Source: JAWVFM01 sp963771655 (lineage in GTDB: Bacteria > Actinomycetota > Thermoleophilia > Solirubrobacterales > 70-9). Taken from it: a DNA stretch of 64,000 bases. This document shows positions 1 through 8,093 of this stretch, piece by piece. How positions within the stretch are numbered: the first letter of the stretch is position 1; each line of letters starts with the position of its first letter. Below the pieces are notes generated by a model. That model ran no database searches and was not told the DNA's origin. It saw only the letters and a program-made list of their open reading frames with translations. The position numbers and the translations under genes are program-made. The DNA lies in the NCBI GenBank assembly GCA_963771655.1, contig CAVYUG010000006.1:186001-250000 (forward strand), given 5' to 3'.

Positions 1-623
1 TCGAGGATGTCCGGACCTCCGACCTCCTCCTTCCAGCCGCGGACGACCTCCATCGTGGTCAGCGGCGTGAACTCCGACGGCTTGATGACCACCGCGGCGC
101 CCGCCATGAGGGCCGCGATCGAGTCGTCGAAGGAGAGGATCAGGGGGAAGTTCCAGGGGCTGATGTTGCCGACGACCTGGTAGGGGTGATGCACGATCCG
201 CAGGCGCTTCACCTTCAGCATCGGCAGGTGGGCCGACGGGGTGTCGTCGGCGAGGAAGCGCTCGGCATTCTCGCCGTAGAAGTTGATGACGTCGCAGATG
301 AAGGGCGCCTCGAGGTCGGCGTCGGCGCGGACCTTGCCGGTCTCAGCCTGCATCACGTCGGCGACGTGATCCGAGTTCTCGATCAGCCAGTCGCGGAGCT
401 TGCCCAGCCAGCGCCGCCGGCCGGCGAAGCCGATCGCCTCCCACTCGGATTGCGCCGCGCGGACCCGCTCGACCACCTCGTTGACGCGCGCCGGCCCGTC
501 GATGGGGACCGTGGCGAGAAGTGAGCCGTCGGCGGGCTTGCGGACCTCGATCGACTCGGCGTCGGCGGGCGGGGCGCCGTTGGTCGTCGCCTCGCCGGTC
601 CCGGGTCGAGTGATCGCCTCCAC
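1..623 (-). CDS. Aldehyde dehydrogenase family protein, N-terminal part (cut by window edge)
   Basis: About 207 N-terminal residues of an NAD(P)-dependent aldehyde dehydrogenase; the gene continues past the left edge, so the catalytic Cys and Glu are not visible. The reading shows the family's N-terminal Rossmann entry: a segment reading GNISPWNFPLILSFDDS near residue 152, followed by AGAAVVIKPSEFTPLTT, the nucleotide-binding strand and loop. The proposed start is a GTG at 623; an acidic linker of about 25 residues precedes the domain. It lies 21 bp downstream of the sugar dehydrogenase gene on the same strand. Substrate cannot be told from this half; succinate-semialdehyde or broad-range aliphatic aldehyde dehydrogenases are both possible. 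Confidence 0.85.
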   Translation of the reverse strand, partial: MEAITRPGTGEATTNGAPPADAESIEVRKPADGSLLATVPIDGPARVNEVVERVRAAQSEWEAIGFAGRRRWLGKLRDWLIENSDHVADVMQAETGKVRADADLEAPFICDVINFYGENAERFLADDTPSAHLPMLKVKRLRIVHHPYQVVGNISPWNFPLILSFDDSIAALMAGAAVVIKPSEFTPLTTMEVVRGWKEEVGGPDIL

Positions 624-644
624 CGTTCGAGGGACTCTACTGCG

Positions 645-1820
645 TCAGTGCTTGCGGACAAGCCTGTAGACCGGCCCGTCGCCCGAGGCCACGTAGAGGT
701 GGCGATGCGCCTCGCCGAACGAGTAGGGATTGGACACTCGCACGCCGAGCGCGTGGTCGTGTCGTCCCCTCCGCTTGCTCGGCCGGAGGCTGCGAAGCGT
801 CCCCGTGCACAGGTCGGTGTACACGTAGCGGCCCCGCAGCCCGCCGAGGTGTGGATCGCGTATGACGTAGCCGCCGATGATCGCGCAGCCCGGGCCGTGC
901 GGGTAAGTGTGTATCGGGGGCTCGTAGTGGCCGGCGCGAAGCCGCGTGTGGCGGTTGAAGAGGTGGTTGCCCTCGAACCGGTTCCAGCCGAAGTTGGCCC
1001 CTCGAAGCGATCGGTGGGTTTCGTAGTCGATCTCCTCCTGTGATTCCTGGCCAACGTCGCCGATGGCGATGCGGCCGCGGTCGAACGAGAATCGGAACGG
1101 GTTGCGCAGCCCGAGCGCGAAGATCTCGTCGCGCCCCCGCTTGCCGACGAACGGGTTCGAGCGCGGCACGCGGTAGCGCTTGCCGTGTCGGTGCGGCTCG
1201 ATCCGCAGGAGCTTGCCGAGGAGGACGTGGGTGTTCTGCGCGTTGCCGTGCTGATCGCCCGCGCCACCGCCGTCGCCGGGGGCCAGGTAGAGGTCACCGC
1301 CGGGGCCGAACACGGCCTGACCGCCGTTGTGGTTCGACTCGGCGGGGTGGGGGATGATGATCACCTTGCGGCGCGAGCTGCGATGAGCGCGCCGCGCTGA
1401 GGCCCGGAAAGAGTCGACCTCGATGTTGCCGGCCCGGTTCGTGTAATAGGCGTAGACGAGGTGATCACGTTGGAACCGTGGGCTGAAGGCGATCGAGAGG
1501 AGGCCGCGCTCCCCAGCCGTGGTCGTGCGGTTCGCGATGTCGAGGAAGGTGTGGCGATGACGACCGCGCAAAGCGACGACCTTGCCGGGCCGCTCGACGA
1601 CGTAAATCCATCTTTTCACGCCGGGCGCCGCGACGACGTCGATCGGCCGGTCGAAGACGCCAAGGCGGTGGAGCCCCACGCCGCGGCCTGCCTTCGCCGC
1701 GGTCGCGTCCAGACTCCCAGCCGCGAGCGCCAGCGACGCGCATGCCAGCGCGACCGCGGTTGTCGCCGCTGCTACTTCCCGCCGGAACCGGCGGTGGTCC
1801 CGCCACCGCTGAGCTGACAT
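645..1820 (-). CDS. PQQ-dependent sugar dehydrogenase (glucose/sorbosone dehydrogenase family), exported
   Basis: 391 aa. A basic N-terminus (RWRDHRRFRR) followed by a hydrophobic Ala-rich segment (residues 16-35) looks like a signal peptide or anchor. The rest is a six-bladed propeller of the soluble glucose dehydrogenase type: blade motif GERGLLSIAFSP, the active-site stretch ESNHNGGQAVFGPGGDLY containing the family's catalytic His, then GLRNPFRFSFD and GDVGQESQEEID. Such enzymes oxidise aldose sugars outside the membrane with PQQ; no PQQ synthesis genes are in the window. The ATG at 1820 lies 49 bp inside the upstream lipoprotein gene, but it is the start that gives a sensible charged n-region before the hydrophobic segment. 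Confidence 0.85.
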   Translation of the reverse strand: MSAQRWRDHRRFRREVAAATTAVALACASLALAAGSLDATAAKAGRGVGLHRLGVFDRPIDVVAAPGVKRWIYVVERPGKVVALRGRHRHTFLDIANRTTTAGERGLLSIAFSPRFQRDHLVYAYYTNRAGNIEVDSFRASARRAHRSSRRKVIIIPHPAESNHNGGQAVFGPGGDLYLAPGDGGGAGDQHGNAQNTHVLLGKLLRIEPHRHGKRYRVPRSNPFVGKRGRDEIFALGLRNPFRFSFDRGRIAIGDVGQESQEEIDYETHRSLRGANFGWNRFEGNHLFNRHTRLRAGHYEPPIHTYPHGPGCAIIGGYVIRDPHLGGLRGRYVYTDLCTGTLRSLRPSKRRGRHDHALGVRVSNPYSFGEAHRHLYVASGDGPVYRLVRKH

Positions 1821-2509
1821 TTGCCGCTCACGACTTTACCGTTCGGAAGCACGCACGTCTGCGGCGGCCTGGAGCCGATCGTCACGACGAACTCCCCCTT
1901 GACCGGGCCACCGGCGGGCGTAACCGCCTTCGCCTTGCCGCCGAGCCCCGCAGCGACGACGTAGTGCACCGTGTAGGTGCCGGTGGTGGCCGGGGTCACG
2001 CGCCAGGCGATCACCTTCGACTTCCCCGGCTTCAACGGGCCGAAGCTGTAGGTGTCGGTCAGCGCAGTCTCGGCGCCCGCGCTCGGCGCCTTCTCGACGT
2101 TGGCGAGGGTCACGCCGTTGCCGAGGAGCTTCGGATACTTGTTCTCCAGGATCCAGACGGGACGGCTCGGGTTCGCCAGCGCCGGGTTGTCTAGCCGGGT
2201 GTTGAACGAGCCGTTGGCCTTCGTCTCGCCTGTCCAGATCGTGATCGCGAGGTCGGGGACCGCCTTCTTCTCCGACGGATTGCTCAGCCCGAGCACGAGG
2301 TCGGTCCGCTCCGAGATGTGCTGGCGATTGGGGAAGCTCGACTTGTCGACCGTCACCTGGAACTTCCCGGACGCCTCGTCGGCGAACTCGCTGGAGCCCC
2401 CGCCGCAGGCGGTGAGCGCGGCGGTGAGTGCGGCGAGCGTGAGCGAGGCAATGGCCCTGGCCGGGGCGCGAAGCCGCGGCGCCGCGGCGCGTGTGCCGTT
2501 CTCCCCCAA
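1772..2509 (-). CDS. Putative lipoprotein with Ig-like extracellular domain
   Basis: About 245 aa if translated from the TTG at 2509; the frame stays open farther upstream, so the start is uncertain. The N-terminus has a basic region, a hydrophobic stretch and a lipobox (LTAC followed by GGGSS), indicating a lipidated surface protein. The mature part is a beta-rich module resembling surface Ig-like domains, with a 'GPLKPGKSKVIAWRVTP' segment typical of repeat-type adhesin or CARDB folds. Two late cysteines (CVLPNGKVVSGKC) may form a disulfide. The final 49 bp overlap the start of the sugar dehydrogenase gene, so the two are probably co-transcribed. No specific function can be assigned. Confidence 0.65.
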   Translation of the reverse strand: MGENGTRAAAPRLRAPARAIASLTLAALTAALTACGGGSSEFADEASGKFQVTVDKSSFPNRQHISERTDLVLGLSNPSEKKAVPDLAITIWTGETKANGSFNTRLDNPALANPSRPVWILENKYPKLLGNGVTLANVEKAPSAGAETALTDTYSFGPLKPGKSKVIAWRVTPATTGTYTVHYVVAAGLGGKAKAVTPAGGPVKGEFVVTIGSRPPQTCVLPNGKVVSGKCQLSGGGTTAGSGGK

Positions 2510-2648
2510 GGCGCGGGGAACATACCACCAGACATCGGCTTCAAACGCAGGTCTGACGGTTCGGGGTGGCGGTGGGCCGCGGCATGGAATACATTTCCTG
2601 TGTCCGAGGGGATGCCGGCACGCTGGGGAGCGGGCCGGGGAGGAGCGA

Positions 2649-3455
2649 ATGGTCAGAACCGTTGCCGATAGGGCTTTCCTTCCCGCCAAGGGGCTCTTTG
2701 AGCAGGTCGGCAACATGGTCATCCTGACCGGGAAGACGATCGTCGCCACGGTCAAGCCCCCCTATCCCTACGGGGGCGAGTTCATCGGCCAGTTCCTGTT
2801 CGCGCTGCAGCTTTGCTGGTTCCCGATGATGATCTCGACGATCGCCTTCGGCTTCGGGGCCCCGGGCCTTCAGGCGGCGAACTTCCTCACCCTCTTCGGC
2901 GCCCTCGACAGATTGGGGGGCTTTTTCATCTTGGCCTCGGTGCGCGAGTTCGCCCCCTTCGTCACCGCCGTCGTCGTCGCCGGGGTCGCCGGGACCGCGA
3001 TCACCGCCGACCTCGGCGCCCGGAAGATCCGCGAGGAGCTCGACGCCCTTCAGGTCCTCGGCGTCGACCCGATCAAAAACCTCGTCGTCCCGCGCTTTTT
3101 GAGCCTGATGCTGATCACCGGCCTGATGGACATCTACGCGCTCCTTTTCGGGATCTCGGGCGGGATCTTCGCCGAGATCGCCTACGGCCAGCCGCTCGGG
3201 GGCTTCTTCGCGACCCTGTTCAGTAACGCCTCGATCACCGACCTTTGGGGATCGTTGGTCAAATGCACCCTGTTCGGGGCGATCATCGCGATCGTCTGCT
3301 GCTACAAGGGGATGAACGCCTCCGGCGGCGCTGAGGGGGTGGGCCGAGCCGTCAACGAGGCGGTGGTGATCGCCTTCCTGGGCGTCTTTGCCTTCAACTA
3401 CGTCTTCACCCAGACGCTGCTCGCCACCCATCCGGAGATCTCGCAGATTCGGTAG
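2649..3455 (+). CDS. MlaE/YrbE family lipid ABC transporter permease (first of pair)
   Basis: 268 aa inner-membrane permease of the MlaE/YrbE family, the membrane half of lipid importers that work with MCE-domain proteins. Family hallmarks: hydrophobic helices throughout, the conserved cytoplasmic segment TADLGARKIREELDALQVLGVDPIKNLVVPR (quoted in part: ELDALQVLGVDPI), and the following FLSLML helix. The start chosen is the ATG at 2649, preceded by GGGGAGGAG; the open frame extends upstream without a domain. It is followed after 3 bp by a second MlaE paralogue and then the ATPase, the usual YrbE-A/YrbE-B/MceG-type arrangement. The divergent lipoprotein start is about 140 bp upstream. Confidence 0.92.
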   Translation: MVRTVADRAFLPAKGLFEQVGNMVILTGKTIVATVKPPYPYGGEFIGQFLFALQLCWFPMMISTIAFGFGAPGLQAANFLTLFGALDRLGGFFILASVREFAPFVTAVVVAGVAGTAITADLGARKIREELDALQVLGVDPIKNLVVPRFLSLMLITGLMDIYALLFGISGGIFAEIAYGQPLGGFFATLFSNASITDLWGSLVKCTLFGAIIAIVCCYKGMNASGGAEGVGRAVNEAVVIAFLGVFAFNYVFTQTLLATHPEISQIR

Positions 3456-3458
3456 TCG

Positions 3459-4253
3459 ATGAGCTGGCTCGCGATCCCAAGAGACTGGCTCTCCTCGCTC
3501 GGCGAGATCGCCCGCTTCTCCGGGCGGGTCATGGGGCTCGTCTACTCCGGGCGCGTGTTCACCTTCTTCGGCGAGTCGCTGCGGCAGGCCGGCCTTCTCA
3601 TCACCGGCTCGGCGATCGTCATCTGGGGCCTCACCTTCATCCTCGGCCTTCAGTGCGGGATCGAGGGCGCGTACTTCAACCGCTCGGTGGGCTCGCCCTC
3701 CTACGCCGGCGTCTTCGCCGCCTGGTGCGATCTTCGGGAGGTCATCCCCTACGCCTTCGGCTACATGATGGCGGCCAAGGTCGGGACCGGGATCGTCGCC
3801 GAGATCGGCGCGATGCGGATCTCCGACGAGATCGACGCCCTCGAGGTGATGGGCGTCAACCCGATGATCTTCCTCTGCGCCACGCGGCTCCTCGCGGCGT
3901 GGCTGACGCTTCCCTTCATGTACCTGTTCGGCGTCGGGGTCGGCTACTTCGCGAGCTGGCTCGCCGTCGTCAAGCAGATCGCGGAGGTTTCCTCGGGGGG
4001 CTACTTCCTGATCTTCTGGGAGTTCCAGAACCCACCCGACTTGATATTCAGCCTCATCAAGGGGATGACGATGGCAACGGTCATCGTCCTCGTCGGCTGC
4101 TACTACGGCTACACGGCGGGCGGCGGGCCGGTCGGGGTGGGGACCGCGACGGCGAAATCGATGGTCCTCAACATCGTCTTAGTCCACATCATCGGCATGC
4201 TCGGGACCCTGGTCTTCTGGGGAGCGAACCCGCGAGCACCAATCGGAGGTTGA
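3459..4253 (+). CDS. MlaE/YrbE family lipid ABC transporter permease (second of pair)
   Basis: 264 aa, paralogous to the preceding gene and its likely heterodimer partner. The cytoplasmic coupling segment reads EIGAMRISDEIDALEVMGVNP, matching ELDALQVLGVDP in the first permease. Several long hydrophobic stretches are present, and the last 30 residues include a terminal helix. In mycobacteria and rhodococci the two permeases (YrbE A and B) are followed by six MCE genes; here none follow. ATG at 3459, 3 bp after the previous stop, indicates translational coupling. The stop is one base before the ATG of the ATPase gene, which has a GGAGGT site inside this gene's end. Confidence 0.92.
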   Translation: MSWLAIPRDWLSSLGEIARFSGRVMGLVYSGRVFTFFGESLRQAGLLITGSAIVIWGLTFILGLQCGIEGAYFNRSVGSPSYAGVFAAWCDLREVIPYAFGYMMAAKVGTGIVAEIGAMRISDEIDALEVMGVNPMIFLCATRLLAAWLTLPFMYLFGVGVGYFASWLAVVKQIAEVSSGGYFLIFWEFQNPPDLIFSLIKGMTMATVIVLVGCYYGYTAGGGPVGVGTATAKSMVLNIVLVHIIGMLGTLVFWGANPRAPIGG

Positions 4254-4254
4254 G

Positions 4255-5265
4255 ATGACCGAGAGCCCGGAACAGCCCGATCAGGCCGCGCACGAGGAGC
4301 CGCGGGACGAGCCCGGCGTCGCCTCGCCTTCCGAGCCGAAACGTACCGGCCCGCGGCAACCGACGGCACCGCCCGAAGGGTCGGACGATGATTACGTCGA
4401 GCCCGCTCCCGAGCTGGGGACGCTGAACAAGGACTACATCATCCCGGGCGTCGAGCGTTCCGAGACGAACCCGTACCGCTGGCACACGGGCGAGAAGCGC
4501 GACCACGGCGGCGAGGACGCGATCGAGATCATCGACGTCGTCAAGCAGTTCGGCCGAACCCGCATCCTCAACGGGCTGAACCTCGGCATCCCCGACAACC
4601 AGATCTCGATGGTCCTCGGACCGTCGGGCACGGGCAAGAGCGTGCTCATCAAGCACATCGTTGGGCTGCTCTATCCGGACTCGGGCGACATCCTCGTCCA
4701 CGGCGAGTCGGTGCCGGCGATGACCGACGACGAGCTCTTTGAGATGCGCAAGAAGTTCGGCCTGCTGTTCCAGGATGGGGCGCTGTTCGGCTCGATGAAC
4801 GTCTTCGACAACACCGCGTTCCCACTGCGCCAGCACACCGACAAGTCGGAGGAGGAGATCGGCGAGATCTGCAACCGTCGGCTCAACGAGGTCGGCCTGG
4901 GCACCGCCACCGACAAGATGCCGAACGAGCTGTCGGGCGGGATGCGCAAGCGGGCGGGCTTCGCGCGGGCGCTGGTGCTCGACCCGGCGATCGTGTTCTT
5001 CGACGAGCCCGACTCCGGCCTCGACCCGGTCCGCACCGCGCTGCTCTGCGAGCTGATCCGCGAGATCCACGAGGAGAACGCGGGGTGCTACATGGTCATC
5101 AGCCACGACCTCGGGACGGCGCGACGGATCGCCGACTTCCTCGCGGTGCTCTGGAAGGGGCGGATCGTCGAGAGCGGCCCGGCCGCAGAGCTGTTCGAGT
5201 CCGACAACGAGTTCGTCGCCCAGTTCCTCAACGCCGAGATCGAGGGCCCGCTCGCGATGGACTGA
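4255..5265 (+). CDS. MlaF/MceG-type ABC transporter ATPase
   Basis: 336 aa ABC ATPase that should energise the two MlaE-type permeases. Residues 1-85 are an acidic, Pro-rich extension not found in E. coli MlaF. The ATPase core begins near residue 88 (IEIIDVVKQFG) and has Walker A GPSGTGKS, Q-loop FQDGALFGSMN, the ABC signature ELSGGMRKR, Walker B IVFFDEPDSGLDP and the H-loop MVISHD. This combination, especially SGGMRKR and DEPDSGLDP, is characteristic of MlaF/MceG. In mycobacteria MceG is usually unlinked from the mce loci, so its presence in the permease operon resembles the proteobacterial mla order. A strong hairpin follows the stop. Confidence 0.93.
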   Translation: MTESPEQPDQAAHEEPRDEPGVASPSEPKRTGPRQPTAPPEGSDDDYVEPAPELGTLNKDYIIPGVERSETNPYRWHTGEKRDHGGEDAIEIIDVVKQFGRTRILNGLNLGIPDNQISMVLGPSGTGKSVLIKHIVGLLYPDSGDILVHGESVPAMTDDELFEMRKKFGLLFQDGALFGSMNVFDNTAFPLRQHTDKSEEEIGEICNRRLNEVGLGTATDKMPNELSGGMRKRAGFARALVLDPAIVFFDEPDSGLDPVRTALLCELIREIHEENAGCYMVISHDLGTARRIADFLAVLWKGRIVESGPAAELFESDNEFVAQFLNAEIEGPLAMD

Positions 5266-5268
5266 GCC

Positions 5269-5299
5269 CGGGCGGCCGCTCGGGCCGTGAGGCCGCCCG
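5269..5299 (+). terminator. Hairpin after the lipid transporter operon
   Basis: Perfect 9-bp inverted repeat CGGGCGGCC/GGCCGCCCG with a 13-nt loop, 4 bp after the ATPase stop. There is no T-run after it, as is common in very GC-rich genomes. Confidence 0.5.
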
Positions 5300-5326
5300 C
5301 GGCCGCGAAGGGGTCGCGCGCGGCCG

Positions 5327-5373
5327 TTCGTTGTGAGGTTGTGGTCGCTATAGCACCCAAAAGTCCACAACGA
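5327..5373. repeat. Nested palindromic repeat, GCTATAGC family, copy A
   Basis: Outer arms TCGTTGTG/CACAACGA enclose an inner near-palindrome centred on GCTATAGC (5346-5353, flanked by GGTC and ACCC). A closely matching copy, with only a few differences over about 47 bp, lies at 16387-16434, and a degenerate relative at 55568-55606. It sits between tandem genes, after the transporter hairpin and 56 bp before the MMPL gene start. It could be a REP-like mobile palindrome or a binding or processing site. Confidence 0.75.
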
Positions 5374-5429
5374 GCGGGCCCGATACCTAACCGAGGCGCG
5401 GCGCTTGGGCGCGACGTAACCTCTCCCGC

Positions 5430-8093
5430 GTGAAGGGCTTCTTCGCGCGGGTGGCCGGGCGGGCGGTCGAGCGGCCGACGCAGGTCGTCGTCGCGGCCAT
5501 CCTCCTGACGCTGATCGGGGCCGTCGCCGCGCTGCGCCTGGCGCCCGACGCGTCGGTGGGCTCGCTCGTCGATCGCGACTCGCAGACCTACGCGGCGACG
5601 CAGGAGTTCCACAACCAGTTCGGCGACGACCCCGTGGTGGTGATGGTGCGCGACGACCTCGGCCGCCTCCTCCTGACGCCGCAGCGCGATCGGCTTCTCG
5701 CGTTGGAGGGTTGCCTCTCGGGCAAGGCGAAGGGCGGGCAGGTGTTTCCCAACGAGCCGGCCCCGGCTCCCTGCGCGAAGATCGCCGCGCTCCGTCCGAG
5801 CTTCGCCGTCTACGGCCCCGCGACGTTCCTCAACCAGTTCGCCATCCGCGCGGGCCAGCTCTTCACCCAAGAGCAGCAGCAGGCGCAGCTGGCCGCGAAG
5901 GCGGCGGGCCTTCGCGCCGCGGCGCGCGCGAGGAAGCAGGGCTACAACCCGGCGGGCCAGCGCCAGGCCGCCCTGATCGCCGCCAACGCTGTGATCCAGC
6001 AGTTCCAGCAGGGCCTCGGAGCTCTCGCGGTCAGGGCCGGCCAGACAGGGCTTCCAAGCCTCTCGAACCCCCGGTTCGTGAGCTCCGTCGTCTTCGACTC
6101 GAGGCTGACGGGGAACGTCCCCAAGGCGCAGTTCTCCTCGCTCTTCCCGAGCGCGAGCTCGGCGATGGTCTACGTGCGGCTGCGGCCCGGGATGAGCGAG
6201 GCCCAAAAGCACCAGGCGATCGACCTCTACCGGGCCGCCGTCTCCGACCCGCACTTCGACCTCCACGGCGGCAGCTACGTGGTGAGCGGGGTGCCGGTCG
6301 TGGTGGAGGGCCTCGGGCACGAGCTCTCGAGCCAGACCTTCATCCTCCTGGCGGTCGCTTTGGCGGTGATGGCGGTCACGCTCGCTCTCGTCTTCGGCCC
6401 GCCGCTCCGCCTCCTGCCGCTCGTGCTCGCGCTCGGTGCGACGGCGATCGCGTTCGGGATCCTCTCGCTCGCCGGCGGCTCGCTGACGATGGCCGCGATC
6501 GCGGTGCTGCCCGTGTTGATCGGGCTCGCGGTCGACTACGCAATTCAGCTGCAGGCGCGCTTCGACGAGCGCGTCGCGTCGGGCTCGCGGCCGGTCCGGG
6601 CTGCGGTGGAGGCCGCGGCGGGCGGTGGTCCCGTGATCGGGACCGCGGCGCTCGCCACCGCCGCCGGCTTCATCGTCCTTCTGCTTCCGTTCCTCTCCCC
6701 GATCCCGCTCATCCACAGCTTCGCCGTGCTGCTCGTGATCGGCGTGGTGGTCGCGTTCGCGCTCGCGGTGACCGCCGGGCTGTCGATCCTGTCGTTGACC
6801 GGCTCCCGCCAGGGGAGCGGGAGGGGGCGGGCGCCGCGCGTTCCGCGGATCTCGACGGCTCGCCTGCGGCCGCACCTGAGCGCGCTCGGCCGGCGGGTGT
6901 TGGGCGCGTCGATCGCCGCTCCCGGCCGCATCCTTCTCGCCGGCGCGCTTCTCGCCGCTGCCGGATGGGCGGTGAGCAGCCAGATCGGCCTCGTCTCCGA
7001 CTTCCGGGCGCTGCTTCCGCGAGACCTTCCCGCCCTTGCCGGAGTCACTCAGATCCAGCGGACCACGGGCGCATCCGGAGAAGTCGACGTCACCGTGGCA
7101 GCCGACGACCTCACGGACCCACGCGTCGTGGAGTGGATGTCCTCGTTCGAGCACCGCGTGCTCTCGAGCCACGGCTTCAACGGCCAATACCCCTCATGCC
7201 TCTCGCACCGCGCGGAGATCTGTCCCGCCATCGCCCTTCCGGATCTATTCCAGTCGAGCGGGTCGATCACACGGTCCGAGGTACGTGACGTGCTGAAGCT
7301 GCTCCCGCCGTACTTCCGGGATGCGTTCATCGCGGGCCCCGGCGGCCCGGCAAAGCCGAGCACGACGGTGATCCAGTTCCGTGTCAAGGCCCTTCCGTTC
7401 GATCGCCAAGAGCAGCTCTACGACGACATCCGCGGCGAGCTGGCCGCCGGCCCGAACGGGCCCCCGCCCGGGGTCACCGCCCGGTTGGTCGGCCTCCCGG
7501 TCCTCTTCGCGGACGCGAACTCGGCCCAGAGCTCGCGGCGCCCCTGGGCGACCCTCGCCGCGCTCGTGGCGGTGGCGCTCGTTCTGCTCGCGGTCTACAG
7601 GTCCGCGCGTCACGCGCTCGTGCCGCTGATCCCGATCGTCTTCGCGACCGGCTGGTCGTCGCTCGTGCTCTTTGCGACGGGCGTACCGCTCAACCCGCTG
7701 TCGGCGACGCTCGGGGCACTCGTGATCGCGATCGCAACCGAGTTCAGCGTCATCCTCTCCGCGCGGTTCCACGAGGAGCGCGCCGGCGGCGGCACCGTCG
7801 GAGAGGCGCTGCGCCGCGCCTACTCTCGTACCGGCGCCGCGGTGCTCGCCTCCGGCATCACAGCCATCGCCGGCTTCGCCGTGTTGATCGTCTCCGACAT
7901 CAGGATGCTCAGCGACTTCGGCCTGGTAACCGTCCTGGACCTCGCGGTTGCGCTCGCGGGCGTGCTCGCGGTCCTGCCGGCCGCGCTGGTATGGGCGGAG
8001 GGTGGCTTCAAGCTCTCGCTCTCGCTCCCCCGCGGCCGGGCTCCGCGGCCCCGGCTGCCCTCGCGAGTCGCGGCTCGTCTCGCCCGCCGCTGA
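5430..8093 (+). CDS. MMPL/RND family transporter
   Basis: 887 aa membrane protein of the MMPL/RND superfamily. The layout is an N-terminal helix (residues about 20-40), a large extracytoplasmic domain to about 290, a block of helices (about 295-460), a basic cytoplasmic loop, a second N-helix near 500, a second extracytoplasmic domain, and a C-terminal helix block. The two halves show the internal duplication of the family. The helix 4 region contains GLAVDYAIQLQARF and the second half IAIATEFSVILSARF, the paired polar positions used for proton relay. Relatives move lipids, hopanoids or drugs. GTG at 5430. Its stop overlaps the next ATG by one base (TGATG), so the following two genes are translationally coupled. 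Substrate unknown; nearby lipid transport genes make a lipid cargo plausible. Confidence 0.9.
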   Translation: MKGFFARVAGRAVERPTQVVVAAILLTLIGAVAALRLAPDASVGSLVDRDSQTYAATQEFHNQFGDDPVVVMVRDDLGRLLLTPQRDRLLALEGCLSGKAKGGQVFPNEPAPAPCAKIAALRPSFAVYGPATFLNQFAIRAGQLFTQEQQQAQLAAKAAGLRAAARARKQGYNPAGQRQAALIAANAVIQQFQQGLGALAVRAGQTGLPSLSNPRFVSSVVFDSRLTGNVPKAQFSSLFPSASSAMVYVRLRPGMSEAQKHQAIDLYRAAVSDPHFDLHGGSYVVSGVPVVVEGLGHELSSQTFILLAVALAVMAVTLALVFGPPLRLLPLVLALGATAIAFGILSLAGGSLTMAAIAVLPVLIGLAVDYAIQLQARFDERVASGSRPVRAAVEAAAGGGPVIGTAALATAAGFIVLLLPFLSPIPLIHSFAVLLVIGVVVAFALAVTAGLSILSLTGSRQGSGRGRAPRVPRISTARLRPHLSALGRRVLGASIAAPGRILLAGALLAAAGWAVSSQIGLVSDFRALLPRDLPALAGVTQIQRTTGASGEVDVTVAADDLTDPRVVEWMSSFEHRVLSSHGFNGQYPSCLSHRAEICPAIALPDLFQSSGSITRSEVRDVLKLLPPYFRDAFIAGPGGPAKPSTTVIQFRVKALPFDRQEQLYDDIRGELAAGPNGPPPGVTARLVGLPVLFADANSAQSSRRPWATLAALVAVALVLLAVYRSARHALVPLIPIVFATGWSSLVLFATGVPLNPLSATLGALVIAIATEFSVILSARFHEERAGGGTVGEALRRAYSRTGAAVLASGITAIAGFAVLIVSDIRMLSDFGLVTVLDLAVALAGVLAVLPAALVWAEGGFKLSLSLPRGRAPRPRLPSRVAARLARR

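Noticed and set aside
2052..2648. Longer N-terminus for the first MlaE permease
   Set aside because: The added 199 residues overlap the lipoprotein gene antisense, and ATG 2649 has GGGGAGGAG upstream.
5088..7187. A minus-strand open frame of about 700 codons opposite the MMPL gene
   Set aside because: Charged low-complexity product with no motif; the plus frame has membrane helices and family motifs.
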